Assembly: GCA_014904985.1 (NCBI GenBank)
Contig: MU128911.1
Coordinates: 601,373 to 665,372 of the forward strand
Direction: 5' to 3'
Source: Hydnum rufescens UP504
Taxonomy: Eukaryota > Basidiomycota > Agaricomycetes > Cantharellales > Hydnaceae
DNA: 64,000 nt
Part shown: piece after piece, positions 20,189 to 32,113 of the stretch
Position numbering within the stretch: the first letter of the stretch is position 1
Layout: every line of letters begins with the position of its first letter
The notes under the pieces: generated by a model
The model's database searches: none
The model's input: the letters and a program-made list of their open reading frames with translations, nothing else
What the model was told of the DNA's origin: nothing
Made by a program: the position numbers and the translations under genes

Positions 20189-20562
20189 ACAGCAGGCTCT
20201 ACCCCTAGACTTTGACCCACTCTGGTGGTATGAGTGCCAATGCACATTAAGAACAAAACCCGGGGGTTCCTAGGAGCTGACTCGACACTACATCCATTGA
20301 TCCTGACTATGGTTCGGTCAGTCGTTTCATTGACCATACCAGCTTTTACCAGTCTTGTTACGTTGTACAGATGCACCATGGTCTCATTTGACCACAGGGG
20401 TCACCATGTAGTGTCGTACTCTTTCACTTGCTGGCAGCAGCCCCATAATAACCGTCCATTGTTCTTAGTCATAACAATGCTTAGTTGATGACGACTTGTA
20501 TGTAAATTCAAGACCTCAATCCAAGCTTGTTGGCCAGAGTTCTTCAGCATATTCCTGTATGT
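20189..20562 (-). pseudogene. C2-like remnant between HECT copies
   Basis: A minus frame at 20379-20116 (ending inside the LTR) contains WSNET and YNVTRLVKAGMVNETTD, related to the WSNETTGLPYNATG remnant at about 18200. It is the upstream part of copy 2 before the LTR split the locus. Confidence 0.35.
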
Positions 20563-20994
20563 TCATAGGGGTTTGAAATTCCTTGGGACAGGCTCATTAA
20601 ATTCAGACATGGAGGTGTTAAATGGATTGTATACACAACATGAGATATGGTACTCAATGACAGTCTTGAAGGTAAGATTGGCAATGTTGTTTTCCAAAAT
20701 CCAGGTCATGCCCCGGAAGAGGTTTGTACCCATACTCTTAAGGTCAGGGAGTGTTATCCTTTTCTTTGGGATCATCTTGCAGGAACTGGTAACACAATAG
20801 ACATCCAAGGATTGTCAATGGGAGATGGTCTGACTAAGATATCCTTCAAGCGAGTTAGAGTATCTTCCCAAGGCCATTCATTTGATAGGCTTCCCATGGG
20901 ATCTGGATGGTGCAATAAGCTTGTGGGTTCGGAACATCAGCATTCTGGCACTTGGGATCTGACCCCCTTGATTTCTATGGATGAAGGATACTAA
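20563..20994 (-). pseudogene. HECT-like pseudogene, copy 3
   Basis: Minus frame with SSCKMIPKKRITLPDLKSMG, MTWILENNIANLTF, EYHISCCVYNPFN and FNEPVPRNF, colinear with HECT copy 1 (SYKTILRREVIL, ILENDTTNLIF, EYHILC, YGELIPQEL). It shows the same internal deletion after the ILEN motif as copy 1, so the copies descend from one already-deleted ancestor. Stops flank both ends. Confidence 0.55.
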
Positions 20995-21161
20995 GGTCCA
21001 GGAGGAGGCTCATGGACAAGACTTCATATTTGGGTCTGTGTTTACACCAGGATTACTGATCCTTGCATATTGATAGACACACCACTGTGGCTCTCAGGAT
21101 TCATCATTAGTCTTATTGTCCCCAATACCCCTTCTGGGCCCATATTTTCGCTTGGGTCCAA

Positions 21162-21704
21162 TCACATGGTGTGAAAACTCCAAGAACTCACTTGACCACA
21201 TATGCAGTGGTGTAGCAACATTCCCTCCTGGATCAGACTGAAGGCAATTCCATAGTGCCATCCTTCATCCGAAAGTATATCCTTTGTCATGGCCTGTGAC
21301 CTCCTCTGGCTCCTGCCAAAGTAGTCCTCTGTGGACCAGTACTTTCTAATTGAAAGCTCTATCCCAGGGCACAGAGTTCTCAAATGACTGTATGTGCTGT
21401 CTTGAATCCAGTCACCAAACTTGAAGTTCCATTCAGGTTTGGTCCCGTACATCCCCAGGAGGCCACCCCCTGTTGTATCTTGATTGTCTGTCCGAATGGG
21501 GACCTGGAGTCTGTGACTAGGTGGGAGAACCATGGTTGTTCTTAGGAGTAATCCGTAATTTCGTCCCTCTTCCTTGCTCGTAACAGAGCTTGGGTTCAGG
21601 GAACCGTCTTGCGACATATACCTGTCCTTCCTGGCTGCAGCAGTACTCATAACCACTGTGGAATATTCAGGTTGTAAGAATCTCTCTGTTTGCCTGGATT
21701 TCAC
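21162..21704 (-). pseudogene. C2-like domain segment upstream of HECT copy 3
   Basis: Open for 180 codons on minus. PEWNFKFGDWIQDS followed by IELSIRKYWSTEDYFGRSQ resembles a C2 domain (P-x-WN-x-x-F ... D-x-x-x-G). RKDRYMSQDG near its start recurs at about 18300. It is the best-preserved C2 piece of the cluster. Confidence 0.45.
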
Positions 21705-22361
21705 AGTCCTGACTGAGTCGGACCACCCATTCAGTTTAGACTCTTGGATACCATTCCCAAATATGGCAGTAGCATTTACTCAGTGAGTCGTAGGAGTCCT
21801 GATTGACTCGGTCTCATTGCACTGAGACTTCATGACTTCATCTAACCATGGAGATGGCTGCGTGGTATCATTCCCATCCTTCTGGTGGTAGCCATTTCAT
21901 GATGAATGTCTGGGCCCTTTGGTTACAGCAACACACACGACCTGGGCAGGGTACTTGATCCCTGTAAGTATTGAAGTGGACTCAAGTGGTGTAGGACACT
22001 CTAATTGACTTGTTTAGTTCGAGCTTGGGGACATTACTGTAAGGCTGCTTTGTTTCAGCTGCTGGGGTGTTGTGCTTGTTATTGACAGTTATGCAGTCTC
22101 AACATTTCGAGGCTGGTGCTTCTTGAGTCACGTCCAACATGTTTCGTGAACCCAGTAGATGGCCATGGTTGAAGATCACACTATGGGTTGTATTGATTCC
22201 CACCAGTTTTGATACACAGTATATTAATCATGCTCCTCATACTACAGGTCTATAATAACTTGTGCCTCCGGGTGAAGCAGTCCTTAGTAGGTCTTTACTT
22301 GCAAGTGGATTCCAGGCATGTTGTATCAAGCTGGGGTGACATCCCCCGGGTTTAACAGATT
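21705..22361. other. unassigned end of the HECT cluster
   Basis: No open frame or repeat was recognised; probably further eroded C2/HECT-cluster sequence up to the LTR fragment at 22362. Confidence 0.3.
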
Positions 22362-22476
22362 TGGAATGAATTCGGTTTCTGTGTGTAGCCATAATTAATT
22401 TTATAATTGGTCATGTGATCATCCAATAGTAGTGTAATTTTGCATTTTCTGATACTGGATGTTTTTATCTTCCACA
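22362..22476 (-). repeat. 115 bp fragment of a B-type LTR
   Basis: It matches the first 115 bases (minus orientation) of the B LTR, from TGTGGAAGAT... at 22476. By position it could be what is left of the 3' LTR of gypsy B, since B-oriented internal sequence continues above it. No purine tract precedes it. Confidence 0.55.
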
Positions 22477-23249
22477 GATGGTGAACACTTTTAATTGCAG
22501 CCCCTTGCAATGCCCTTTGCCTTTCTTGACAGTCATACAATTGAGATCTGACCATGCCTCCTCATGTAGAACCACCACATCCATCCTTCAAACCAAAGCA
22601 AGATTTCTTGTGAGTTTACGTTTCGAATTTGGTGATAGAAGTTGCTTATTGTTGGGTAAGGATCTTTAATATCCGCGTTTTTAATAGTTTTTCCTTTGTA
22701 TTATCCTAGGATTTTTAAGCAAATACCCACTTTGAATGGCATTGTTCAGGTGGAGGTCAAGAGTGTCTGTGGAGAAGGTTCGATGGGGTACAGACATGTT
22801 TTCTGGAACATGGAGGAGAAGACCAAATTCGATTTCGAGATCATGGCATAACAAGGGTCAATTGTTATGTGGTTCTCCGAACTTGTATGTTGTCCAGTCA
22901 ACCCTTTTTGTCTTTATAATGCCATCATATGCAACTTGGGGATTTGGATAATAGCGGATAATTGTGTGGGGTTTGAGATGGGTGAATGGTTCTGGGTATG
23001 GGTAATCAAATTGCCGATATATAATTGTGTGGAGTTCCAATGGCATGGTGAACACTTTTTGATTCGTGCCTTGAGGATAGTTGTTCGATTTGCTTTTATG
23101 TCACTTTTGCATCCGCAGATCAATAATCATGTGTCCATTTAATTTTGCTTAGGCTTTTCATGGGTTCGAATTCCTTCATTGATGGGCAGGGTCATTTTCA
23201 TTCACATTTCGCTGTCATCTTTTCATATGTCAATGTCATCAGGGGGTGG
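22477..23249. other. non-coding stretch of element B
   Basis: Short frames on both strands (for example minus 23123-22858) overlap each other and show no motif. No gene is supported. Confidence 0.3.
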
Positions 23250-24360
23250 GTAGAGGTAGTATTTTATTTTGAAGAGAATCAAATGGCAACAGGGATTGTG
23301 TGGGTGAAGTATGGGTCTGGGCACTTGTCCTCCATTTCGCCAAATACTACGAGGATGAGGTGGATTCAAGCAAAAGGCAACCATCTGAACTGAAGTCCCT
23401 GATTCGTATTTGGCTTAAGTAGGTGTAATAGAAGTGATTGGTGTTGTTTTCGATGTTGGGATAGAATACGCTAAATTCTCCTACACATAGTGCCAGATAG
23501 TGCGAGTCGCAGTCAGTCACGAAGGCTCCAAGGCCAATTTCAGTTTCTTCCATCATTGCAAAGTCCTGACATGAGAGAGGAATTTGATCGGCAGTCAAAT
23601 TCAAATTATTGCTTGAGTTCTTGATATTGCCTGAGCTCCTGAATGTTTAATGAACATCCTTAATGATCACAGTTTTTACATACTGGTTGAACTCATGGCT
23701 TTTCAAGGTTGTAGTGGGAGTTTTTTTTAGAATTGCAGATGAAGGTGTGTGGTCAGCTTTTTTTTCAATGACTTTTGTATCCAGTTGTTCGGTTTTGACA
23801 CATGACCAGACCTGTTGTTTATGTTCTCCTTTTCCATTTATGGTGTTTTTCATTTGCCTGGCATTTTCGTGATAGAGGAAGATTTTTATTTTTAGAGGCA
23901 ATTCAACGATGGTGATGATGGTTTATTTGGGAGGGTGATGGGTGAATGTAGGAAGGTAGACCATCACTCTATCAACATTCCCATATATGGCCGTCCTTAT
24001 CTGCACCTTTACATGAAAATCGGAGTCATCAGAGTATTCTCGAGTTATGCAATATGATTTGAGGCAGGCAATCGTATACATTTGGATCATGGTTGTCATG
24101 TTGGGGCAAAAGTAACCCCTTCATCCGATGTGGAGATTTAGGATTGGGTCATTTTGGTCTCTGACATGCTGTATGAAGAAAATCATATATCCTGTCATAT
24201 TGTCTGGGATGTATACATCATCAAGGTCAGATGGGAGTTCCATGTGAGTTTCGGAAATGCCATTGGTGAGTATGTTGGTAGGCATATTCAACAGTGTTCT
24301 ACCCCTTTTTAGGTAAGCATTTATCCAAGTTGCGTTGTTTTTGACATACGTTCTTTTAGA
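23250..24360 (-). pseudogene. unknown reading frame in the 3' part of element B
   Basis: Read on minus, one line of sense runs from NMPTNILTNGISETH (about 24290) through FFIQHVRDQNDPILNLHIG, then YHENARQMKNTINGKGEHK (about 23860), to EETEIGLGAFVTDCDSHY (about 23540) and on to about 23250. It is broken by a TGA and two TAA codons. Acidic, no cysteine pairs, no membrane segment or known motif. It lies between the split accessory frame and the LTR fragment. I do not recognise it; it may be a captured host exon set or an env-position protein. Confidence 0.35.
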
Positions 24361-24380
24361 GTCAGTGGATGGGATGAGGG

Positions 24381-25009
24381 AAGAGGATTTTGTGTGAGAA
24401 GTGCCTTTTTATGAATGGAATTGAGATGATCTAGACTTGAGAGGACCTTTGGATTTTCAGGGCACTCGGTTCAGGTTCGGGTTTGGGTTCAGATTCAGGG
24501 AAATTTTGATTAGTTGACCATTGTTTTTGTTTACCAGTTTAAGTTGTGAGTCTTCTAATTAGGGTGGTTTTGTTGTTACGGACTTGTGGAATTTTGGTTT
24601 TTACAGGTTATGTCTTTGTTTCTTTGTTATAACTTTATTTTGACTTTTCTTTTGATTTTGATTGATTTTTTTTTCTTTTTTTTTTTTGACAAGTTCACAA
24701 GTTCACATATCAGGTGAGGTTAGTTTTTTAAAAGATTCAAGTAAACAAGAGAGCCTTCAGGCTTAGAGAATTTTTTGAGAGAATAGGGAACATTGATTTG
24801 CCTTTAGGTGCATGATTTTACATGGAGAGAGAAAGGAAAGATGAGAGAGGGATTTTTCTTTTCAGGCAAGAGACATGGTACATTGGGGTGAGCACATATT
24901 TTGTTTAATGAAGAGAGAGGACAGTGATGATTGGGGATTTGAGTTGGGTGAGGGATAGAGAGGATTGGGAGAGCCTTAGATGTCACAATGGGCTACCAGC
25001 TGCTCGAGT
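24381..25009. other. AT-rich, low-complexity stretch of element B
   Basis: T-rich sequence including a long T run (about 24667-24690). A 60-codon minus frame (24986-24804) has no support beyond length. No gene is called. Confidence 0.35.
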
Positions 25010-25569
25010 TGTTGTCCAAAACAATTTCGATCCTGGGATTGGATGGTAGTTCCTTAAGCTTGAATTCAGTCATGGAATCTTTGAACTCGTCCCATTCATT
25101 ATTTCAAAGGTCGTACTGGATATCTCGGATATGTACCATATAGTAAGTTGACGTGCGGTCATCAGTCACGATAGTGGGGGCCATGTTGTGCAAGGTGGAA
25201 AGTGAGGCTGATAGCTGAGAGAGCAGGTGCAATGCATTGATGAAGAATGAAGGTGGAGTAGGGTGTACCCATACAATGTTCTTGTCATATTATGTCAGCA
25301 GCCTGGATAAAAATATGGGCGAGATGGTCAACTTGCGAAGTGTGAAGGTATGTGGATGGATAAAGAAGGCGATCTCGCCAGGCAGATATGTAGTATTCGT
25401 CATGGAGAAGCTTGAGGTTGCGTTTATTGAGAACATCGACTTTTGTGTTCAGGTCTGCTTCTCATTGGTGCAGGGTGGTTGAAAGAAGAGACAACAGGGG
25501 TGTGAGAGAGTCCATTTGCAGATTATGATTCATGATCATGCAACTCAGCTGGTCTAGAAGATCTGTGTG
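25010..25569 (-). pseudogene. element B accessory frame, C-terminal part (split by element A)
   Basis: This continues the frame at 37225-38026: when element A and one GTGTG copy are ignored, the reading frame passes through the site without a shift (IKHH, then TDLLDQL). It is leucine-rich and probably helical (LTPLLSLLSTTL, NKRNLKLLHDEYY), ends with IVLDNNSSSW and a stop near 25010, and has TGA/TAA stops inside. Function unknown. Confidence 0.5.
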
Positions 25570-26140
25570 TGTAATATTGCGTTACTTTATCTACTGTCTG
25601 TACTCCATGTATATTACGTAAGAGCATGGCCGCTGAGGATTCTAAGTCCCCGCAGCAGCGGAATCAAATTTACCTTTTTGCCTGGACCTCGCAGCTCACG
25701 CTCGAACCATGAAACTGACGTGGCCACACCTCAACCCTGCGACCGAGTCATGTAACATCTATAATGCATCAAGACACGCGATCCGTCGCCATAGAGCATG
25801 GGGCAGAGATGGATAAGGAGAGTCATGTACAAGCACGACTCTACTAGGTGAGTGCCGCCTTTTAGGATCTAAACTAACCTGCCACTTCTTCCCTAGATAG
25901 TAACTGAGCCCCTTGGCCAGTTACTACCACCTCCCATTCTCCAATCCCCTCCTCTCCTCTCGTTTCTCCCACGCCCGAAGCAAAGCCAGTGCCTAGCCTC
26001 ATTCGTGGTCCTCCCGTTCGAAGCCAGTGCTTAGAATGGTTGGAGTATCCTTCCTCTTCTATTCACAGATACGCCGAATCCGCCTCATCTAACGACGACA
26101 AATACCATGGTCCCTCAAAGTCGAGGACCACGTTATTGCA
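25570..26140 (+). repeat. element A 5' LTR
   Basis: 571 bp, TG...CA. Compared with the 3' LTR I count about 30 differences, nearly all C/T or G/A transitions within CpG/TpG/CpA, in both directions. Confidence 0.9.
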
Positions 26141-26160
26141 TTGGTTCCCTCTAGCCAATG
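26141..26160 (+). promoter_or_regulatory. element A candidate primer-binding site
   Basis: The bases right after the LTR read TTGGTTCCCTCTAGCC. This is the expected position for pairing with a tRNA 3' end, but I could not name the tRNA. Confidence 0.35.
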
Positions 26161-26275
26161 AGGCGGTCAAACCAATTTCACCCACGACATCCCGCAACTC
26201 CCAGTTAACTCTCTGTCTCCCTCCCTTATCTCTCGAAATGAGTAAACGGCGAAGACACCCAAGTTAAACCCGCAT

Positions 26276-27355
26276 ATGGCGATCCTGCACCACGTTCCGT
26301 CGTCCCAGCACGATGATGTGCTCTATCATGCTACTACACATGAATGTGTGGCTATCCCACCCCGACTACACTCGATGGAATGCTATCGGGAGATCACACA
26401 ATGACTGGATGAGCCGGTAAACGAGTATACGGACCCGTTCTCGGCTGCTCCTGTCACCACCTACCAGTTCCTCATGGTGTGGACGAAGTTTGCTCCAGCA
26501 CAATATAACTCTACATACTTCATGTACAACAAGGAGCTGCAGGAGTGGCATATGGATCGGGAACTCCTCATTATGGTCCAAACGGGCATCGAGAGGCTAC
26601 AGAATGTCATCTCAGACGTTATAGCTATAGTAGGAAATGAGGACCATCGCTTTGTAATAGACCGTGAAGGGAAATTAGCAGAACAGTTGTGGATGTCCAA
26701 ACAAATCGAAGAATTGAGGATGGCCGACAAACTGCTAAAGCTAAGGGTCGAGCTGACGTTCGCTCAGCTCTATAAACTAAGGAAGTTACACCAGGGCAAA
26801 AGCCTATCCACTCCAATGGCCTCTGAGGATTCCCTTCCCCCTACGCCTGAATTAAGAGAGTGCCTATATAAGGCATGGCACAATCCCCGCCTCCCCACAA
26901 AAAGGGTGGCTCGAAGAGCATTAGCTTCGGGTTGGGAAGCAATCCAAGGCGATATCAATGGGATGCGCCCCATAATACAGGCGACGAGGCACCCATTCAC
27001 GGGCAACCAAGCCATGAAGTATGCGGAATATGACGTAAGGTTGGAGGAGGTGTTGGATGTACAGCCACTCCCTAGAGTGGACACCGACCCCCATGGCTTA
27101 GGCCTCTTCATGCCAAGCTCAGACTTCAAGGAGCCTAGTGGGGATGCTAGCTTTGACCCCTCCCACAGTCCGAAAGCAGGCCCTGGCTCTATCATAAATC
27201 TGCCAGCCTGGCCCACTCCTCCTTCTGACCAGATGAGACTGGGGAACTTGTCCACATATCGGGCCTCATCCATCGATCTTGACACATCCCCGTTGACGTG
27301 GCAGGACATCCCCTCCACGATTCAACACCCGGGGAGTCAGCTACCCCCACACTGA
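26276..27355 (+). pseudogene. element A first reading frame (gag-position protein)
   Basis: This frame starts at an ATG 136 bases after the LTR (MAILHHVPSSQHDD) and runs about 360 codons to the stop after SQLPPH, broken once by a TGA at 26402-26404. Helical, charged N-terminal half (QIEELRMADKLLKLRVELTF) and a proline/serine-rich end. No zinc knuckle. By position it should be a structural (gag-like) protein; the sequence itself shows no named domain. A further open stretch in another frame (27298-27576) overlaps its end, suggesting a frameshift between this frame and the next. Confidence 0.5.
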
Positions 27356-27739
27356 ACCCTCGTAATCGGCTTGCAGTCCTCTCACAGCGAGTTTCCACGC
27401 TGGGGGAAGGGTTGAGGAATGTCCTTTGGACCCCTTCAAAGTCACAGGCTCCAATAGGAGAACCCATGGGATCTTGGGAGATGGGGCCTGTAGTCGGACG
27501 CCCCATGGGGAGACATCCTAGTGGAGACTCCCCACACTCCGACCTCCAGGCCCTTCTCGTGCTTGCTCGCCCCTAACCAACTACCTGATTGGACGAGCAA
27601 ATGCTGTGGGCGAAGGAATCGAATACCCAGGTGTTGCCTGGGACTCGGTTACGGATACCCCCGCCCTGCCAGCCCCGGGAGCCACGAGGACCCATGACTA
27701 CTACACGAACTTGGTCAAGGCAGCCCCGTTCTCCCTATC

Positions 27740-29149
27740 CTGCACCCTCTTTTCACGTGATCTGGTGGGTCTCTCCCCATCGGAGCAGGAAGGTCCATCC
27801 ACTATCCTACGTCCTCCTGAGGCTCCTCCCAAAAAGAAAGTTGTGAACCTCCCGTGGAGGATCCCAAGGGCAAGAGCCCCCAGTCTCCTCCTCCTCCCCA
27901 CTCGGCTAGCTCGAAGGAAGGCAGAGGTGGGCCGCCAGATGATGATGGCGGATCTGGGAATGGAGGAGGAGGCCCGGGATGAGGAGGCCCAGATCCAGGG
28001 CTCCCTCCCAATGGAGGATCCTCGAGCCCAAGTGGTCCTCCAGGCCCTCCTGGCCCTCCTGGACCTCCTGGGCCACCTGGAGCATTGTCCAACGCTCCCC
28101 CGCCAGGCATGACCTGGGACAATCGACTGAAATGGACAGCAGTGCCAGAATGGGATGGCGATCAGGAGACCGCAATTGATTGGCTCTATGAGTGCAGCGA
28201 TCTCGTGAGCTTGGGCCCAGCAGTGGAAAGCCAGATAGCGCAGATAGCTACCTTCCGGTTCAGAGGAGCCATCGCCACGGCCTGGCAGGCTCATTCTGCC
28301 CCGGTCAAGCACTCCATCCTGCAGTCCTGGGATAATCTGCGGGAATGGGTGCTACATCGCTATCTGGGAGAAGCTTGGTACACGGCCCAGTGACTTCAAT
28401 ATAATGAGGAAACTTTCCGTAGCGCCAATCACCCCGACGAATCGCCAGCCAAGTATATCCAGTGGTGTATCCTCCTCTTGCGCATCTTCCTACGCTTCAC
28501 CCCCAACAGCCCAGAGGAAACAGTGTCAGTAATGAACAACGCTCCTACCGAATGGGATGTCGTACTAAGATGGAGCAATAGACCTCCGATTGAATCGGTT
28601 CTAATGCACGCCAAACAGTTTGAGGCGACGCTAGTGACACAGTGGAGGTCAACACAACACTATAGATGTCGCCAAGATGCTAGGACCCCAAGGAGAGTGA
28701 ACTTTGTCACGCAGGAGGACACGGCAGAAAGAGCTGAAAGAGAGTCACTGCACTCCCAGTACAGTGATGACCCAGAGGGAGCCTTCTTCTACTCTAGTGA
28801 GGAAGCAGAAGAAGGGGAGGCTCTCTTGACAGCGTTCAGTGTAGGAAAACACCCAGGCAGTAAATCCTATCGACCGCCCTGTTGCTCCTACCCACAGGGA
28901 AAAAGAGCAGACAACATCGAAAAGACGTACCCTTACCCGCAGGACGACACGGTGGTCAGCCATCACAAACCCGGCCAGAAGTGTTTCGCTTGCGGCAGTG
29001 AGAAACACTGGGTTAGGGACTGTAAGCACTTCAGGGCGTATTCCAACCATCTGGAAAGGAAGATGCTTAAGAAAGAGCATAGGCGATACAAGACGCCTGA
29101 CTACAAAGTGGCCTACTCAGTAATGGTTGACGCTACGCCAAATTTTTAG
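27740..29149 (+). pseudogene. element A gag with zinc knuckle
   Basis: One frame carries a glycine/proline-rich N-terminus with a collagen-like GPPGPPGPPGPPGPPG run (about 28040-28080), the retrotransposon gag core (MTWDNRLKWTAVPEWDGD, then SWDNLREWVLHRYLG) and a CCHC zinc knuckle CFACGSEKHWVRDC (about 28982-29023). Two premature stops, both TGA (near 27979 and at 28391-28393), interrupt it; the normal end is TAG at 29147-29149. Its role would be packaging of element RNA into particles in the cytoplasm. Confidence 0.7.
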
Positions 29150-29438
29150 ACACGGGACTAGCTAAATTAGCTTCATTGCCTAGTCCCCTTGTATCACAGC
29201 AGAAGCCCTTGTACATAGAGGTGCATAATGAATTGCTACATAATGTAAACGTAGTGACAAATAACATGCAGCCCCCTCCTCCCATCAAAACTTCTGATGA
29301 GTGACCCGGGAAGCCACCTGATGAGTTGAGAAAGGAAGAGCAAGGAGAAAAGGTGCAGAAACTCGCGGCCGTGGCACGAAGCCATCATCTGCAACAGAGG
29401 CCCTGCCCCATCCTGAAAGAACACCGGACACCCCTCCA

Positions 29439-30331
29439 GTGAGGGTTATCCATTGTCAGAAAGCCAGGACCACACCTCCCGGTAAATCAGCTCTCAGGAT
29501 TACCGCACTGAGCATGCACAACAGCCATCTGGGAACACCTTTGAGTTCCCCTGTGCAGCTACAACTGGACTCGGGGGCCAATATCACTCTAATATCGGAA
29601 GAGTGTTACAATGCTCTAGAGCCCTGCCCGAAACTGCAAAAAGCATGAAGCTCAGCCTTTTTGAACTCACTAATCAGGCAAAGATTCTAGGGTTCATCAA
29701 CCTATGAATTTTCATGCCCACAGCGGATAACCGAACGCTGGAATTCGTGGAGGAGGCCTACATAATTCCAGGCATGAATGTTCCCATACTACTGGGGGAG
29801 GATTTCCAAGTCAACTACGAGATCTTGGTATTAAGAATGGCACAAGAGACGCGCTTGTCGATCAACCAGCCCGGAGAACGATTTGACATCTTGGCCCACT
29901 CGACTCCCCCTTGGGCGCAGGAGTTCCAAGTCCGCCCTCACTACCCTCCAGGGATTAGGAACCGTGCTGCATACCTGGCCGCCTCTAGGAACCCTGGTGG
30001 CATCCAGGAACATATCGGCCCCACGCCGCGCCTGTTGTGAGCGGCTACGGACGTGAGGATCTGCCCTGGATGGGTCACCAGGGTTCCTGTGAAGGGCCCA
30101 GTATCAGGTTGCAGTGAGTGGTTCATGGAGAGAGTGATCCTCCCCACTAGCAATGGATGCTTCCTAGCAGCCCCCTCAGCACTGATCAAAGCGGAAGGGC
30201 TGGTAGTGGCAGTGGCCAACACATCCCCTTCAGCAGAATGGATTCGGAAGGGCGACATGCTGGGTGTCCTACACGACCCGGAGCAATACTTCGACAGAGC
30301 CACAGATGAGGAGCAAACTTTGCGCTTATGA
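29439..30331 (+). pseudogene. element A protease region
   Basis: The aspartic protease motif LDSGANITLISEE (about 29568-29606) is followed by the supporting strand region VPILLGEDF (about 29780-29806), where retropepsins usually have ILGxDxL. The first part is in a different frame from the rest; the shift is near the A run at 29636-29640. Later stops at about 29704, 30038-30040 and 30329-30331 are all TGA. It would mature gag and pol proteins. Confidence 0.65.
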
Positions 30332-30370
30332 GCCTATGCACAGGTAGTACAAAAGATTGCCCGAGGATCG

Positions 30371-32080
30371 TTGGGAGACAAGGACTTAGCGGATCAGGCG
30401 TTAACGAAGTCGCGCACATCGGAGATTCCCCCCGAGCCAGATGGTCTGGACGAGCTTTGGGGCCCCAAGACATCTGAGCCTGCAGATCCCGCAATATACA
30501 ATTCGAAAAAGCTAGAGGAGCTTATTGATATAGCTCCAGATGCTCCCCCAGAAATCAAAACGAAGACCCTAGCTCTCATACGTAAGCATCTCCAGGCCTT
30601 CGGATTCGACGACCGCCTGGGAACCCTACAGACGATCTCCAAAATCTGCATGAAGGCAGAGGCTCACCCAGTTTCCATGCCTATGTACGGAGCCTCGCCG
30701 GCAAAACGGCAGGTAATCGATGAGCAAATGGACAAGTGGATCTGCCAAGAAGTCGTGGAACCCTCAAAGAGCCCCTGGGCCACGCCAGTAGTGATAGCGT
30801 ACTGCAATGGGAAGCCTAGATTCTGTGTGGACTACAGGAAGCTCAACGCTATGACTATACCAGACGAATTCCCTATCCCACGGCAAACAGAAATCCTACA
30901 AGCCCTATCCGGATCACAAGTCCTATCTGCTCTCGACGCCCTTGCTGGATTCCACCAGATGAAGATGCATGATGAGGATAAAGAAAAGACGGCCTTCCGC
31001 TCTCATAGAGGACTCTGGCAGTTCAAACGGATGCCCTTTGGTCTGAGGAATGGTCCCTCAACCTTCCAGAGGATGATGCAATCCATCCTCGCCCCCTTCC
31101 TGTGGATATTCTCACTGGTGTACATAGATGATATAGTAGTATATTCAAAATCATACGAGGAGCATCTGGACCATCTCGATCAGGTCCTGCAAGCTTGCAT
31201 GGAAGCCAGATTAACCCTAGCGCCAAAGAAGTGTCACTTTATGTACACCTCCATCCTCCTACTGGGACAGAAGGTCTCCCATCTGGGATTGTCGACCCAT
31301 AAGGAGAAAATCAAGGCAGTCACGAGCTTGGCCTGTCCCCATAATAGAACAACGCTCCAAATGTTTCTGGGAATGGCAGTTTACTTCTCGCATTTCATAC
31401 CCCATTACTCAGAGTGGGCCGCACCATTATTCGAGCTGCTACGAAAAAGCACAAGCTGGACGTGGGGGGCTGAACAAGAATGAGCCTTCGAAGACATTAA
31501 GGAAGGACTCGTTTCAGCCCCTGTACTTGGGCACTCCATGCCTGGAAAGCCATATCGTATATATTCAGACGCCTCTGACATAGCAATAGGGGCTAGCTTG
31601 CAACAAGTACAGCCAATAGCTGTACAAGACTTAAAAGGCACAAAAGTATATGACTGGGTCATTGATGCTCATGCTAAAGGCGAACCAGTCCCGAAGCTAG
31701 CCCGTCAAGTCTCGAAGAACACTAATGATGTTCCCGACCCCAACTCTTGGGCTGAGAATGTGGAAGACATGGTAGTCCACGTTGAGCGGGTGATCGCCTA
31801 CTGGAGCAGATCCCTAAAGTCAGCGGAAAGGAACTACTCAGCAACCGAGAGGGAGGCTCTCGGGGTTAAGGAAGCACTAGTGCGATTCCAGCCCTTTATC
31901 GAAGGAGAGAGGAATATCGTGATCATGGATCATGCAGCCCTGCAGTGGGCCCGAACCTACAAAAATACCAACAGATGTCTAGCGGCGTGGGGGGCAGTAT
32001 TCGCAGCATATCCAGGCCTGGATATAGTTCATCAAGCAGGGATCGTACACTCAAATGTGGATCCCCTTTCCAGGTTATGA
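30371..32080 (+). pseudogene. element A reverse transcriptase and RNase H
   Basis: Same frame as the protease end. Reverse transcriptase motifs: WATPVV and FCVDYRKLNAMT, ALDALAGFHQM, FGLRNGPSTFQR, and catalytic LVYIDDIVVYS (about 31120-31150). RNase H follows: YRIYSDASDIAIGASL, NYSATEREALGVKEA and IVIMDHAALQWA, with the three acidic residues in place. Only a TGA (31481-31483, after GAEQE) and the final TGA (32078-32080) break the frame. The active-site residues are all intact, so the damage is limited to nonsense codons. Confidence 0.85.
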
Positions 32081-32113
32081 CAAATTCTGCCACATCAGTC
32101 GCCTGTTGAAGAT

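Noticed and set aside
27701..28312. 203-codon minus frame rich in Arg/Ser
   Set aside because: Antisense of the Gly/Pro-rich gag region of element A; composition explains the length.
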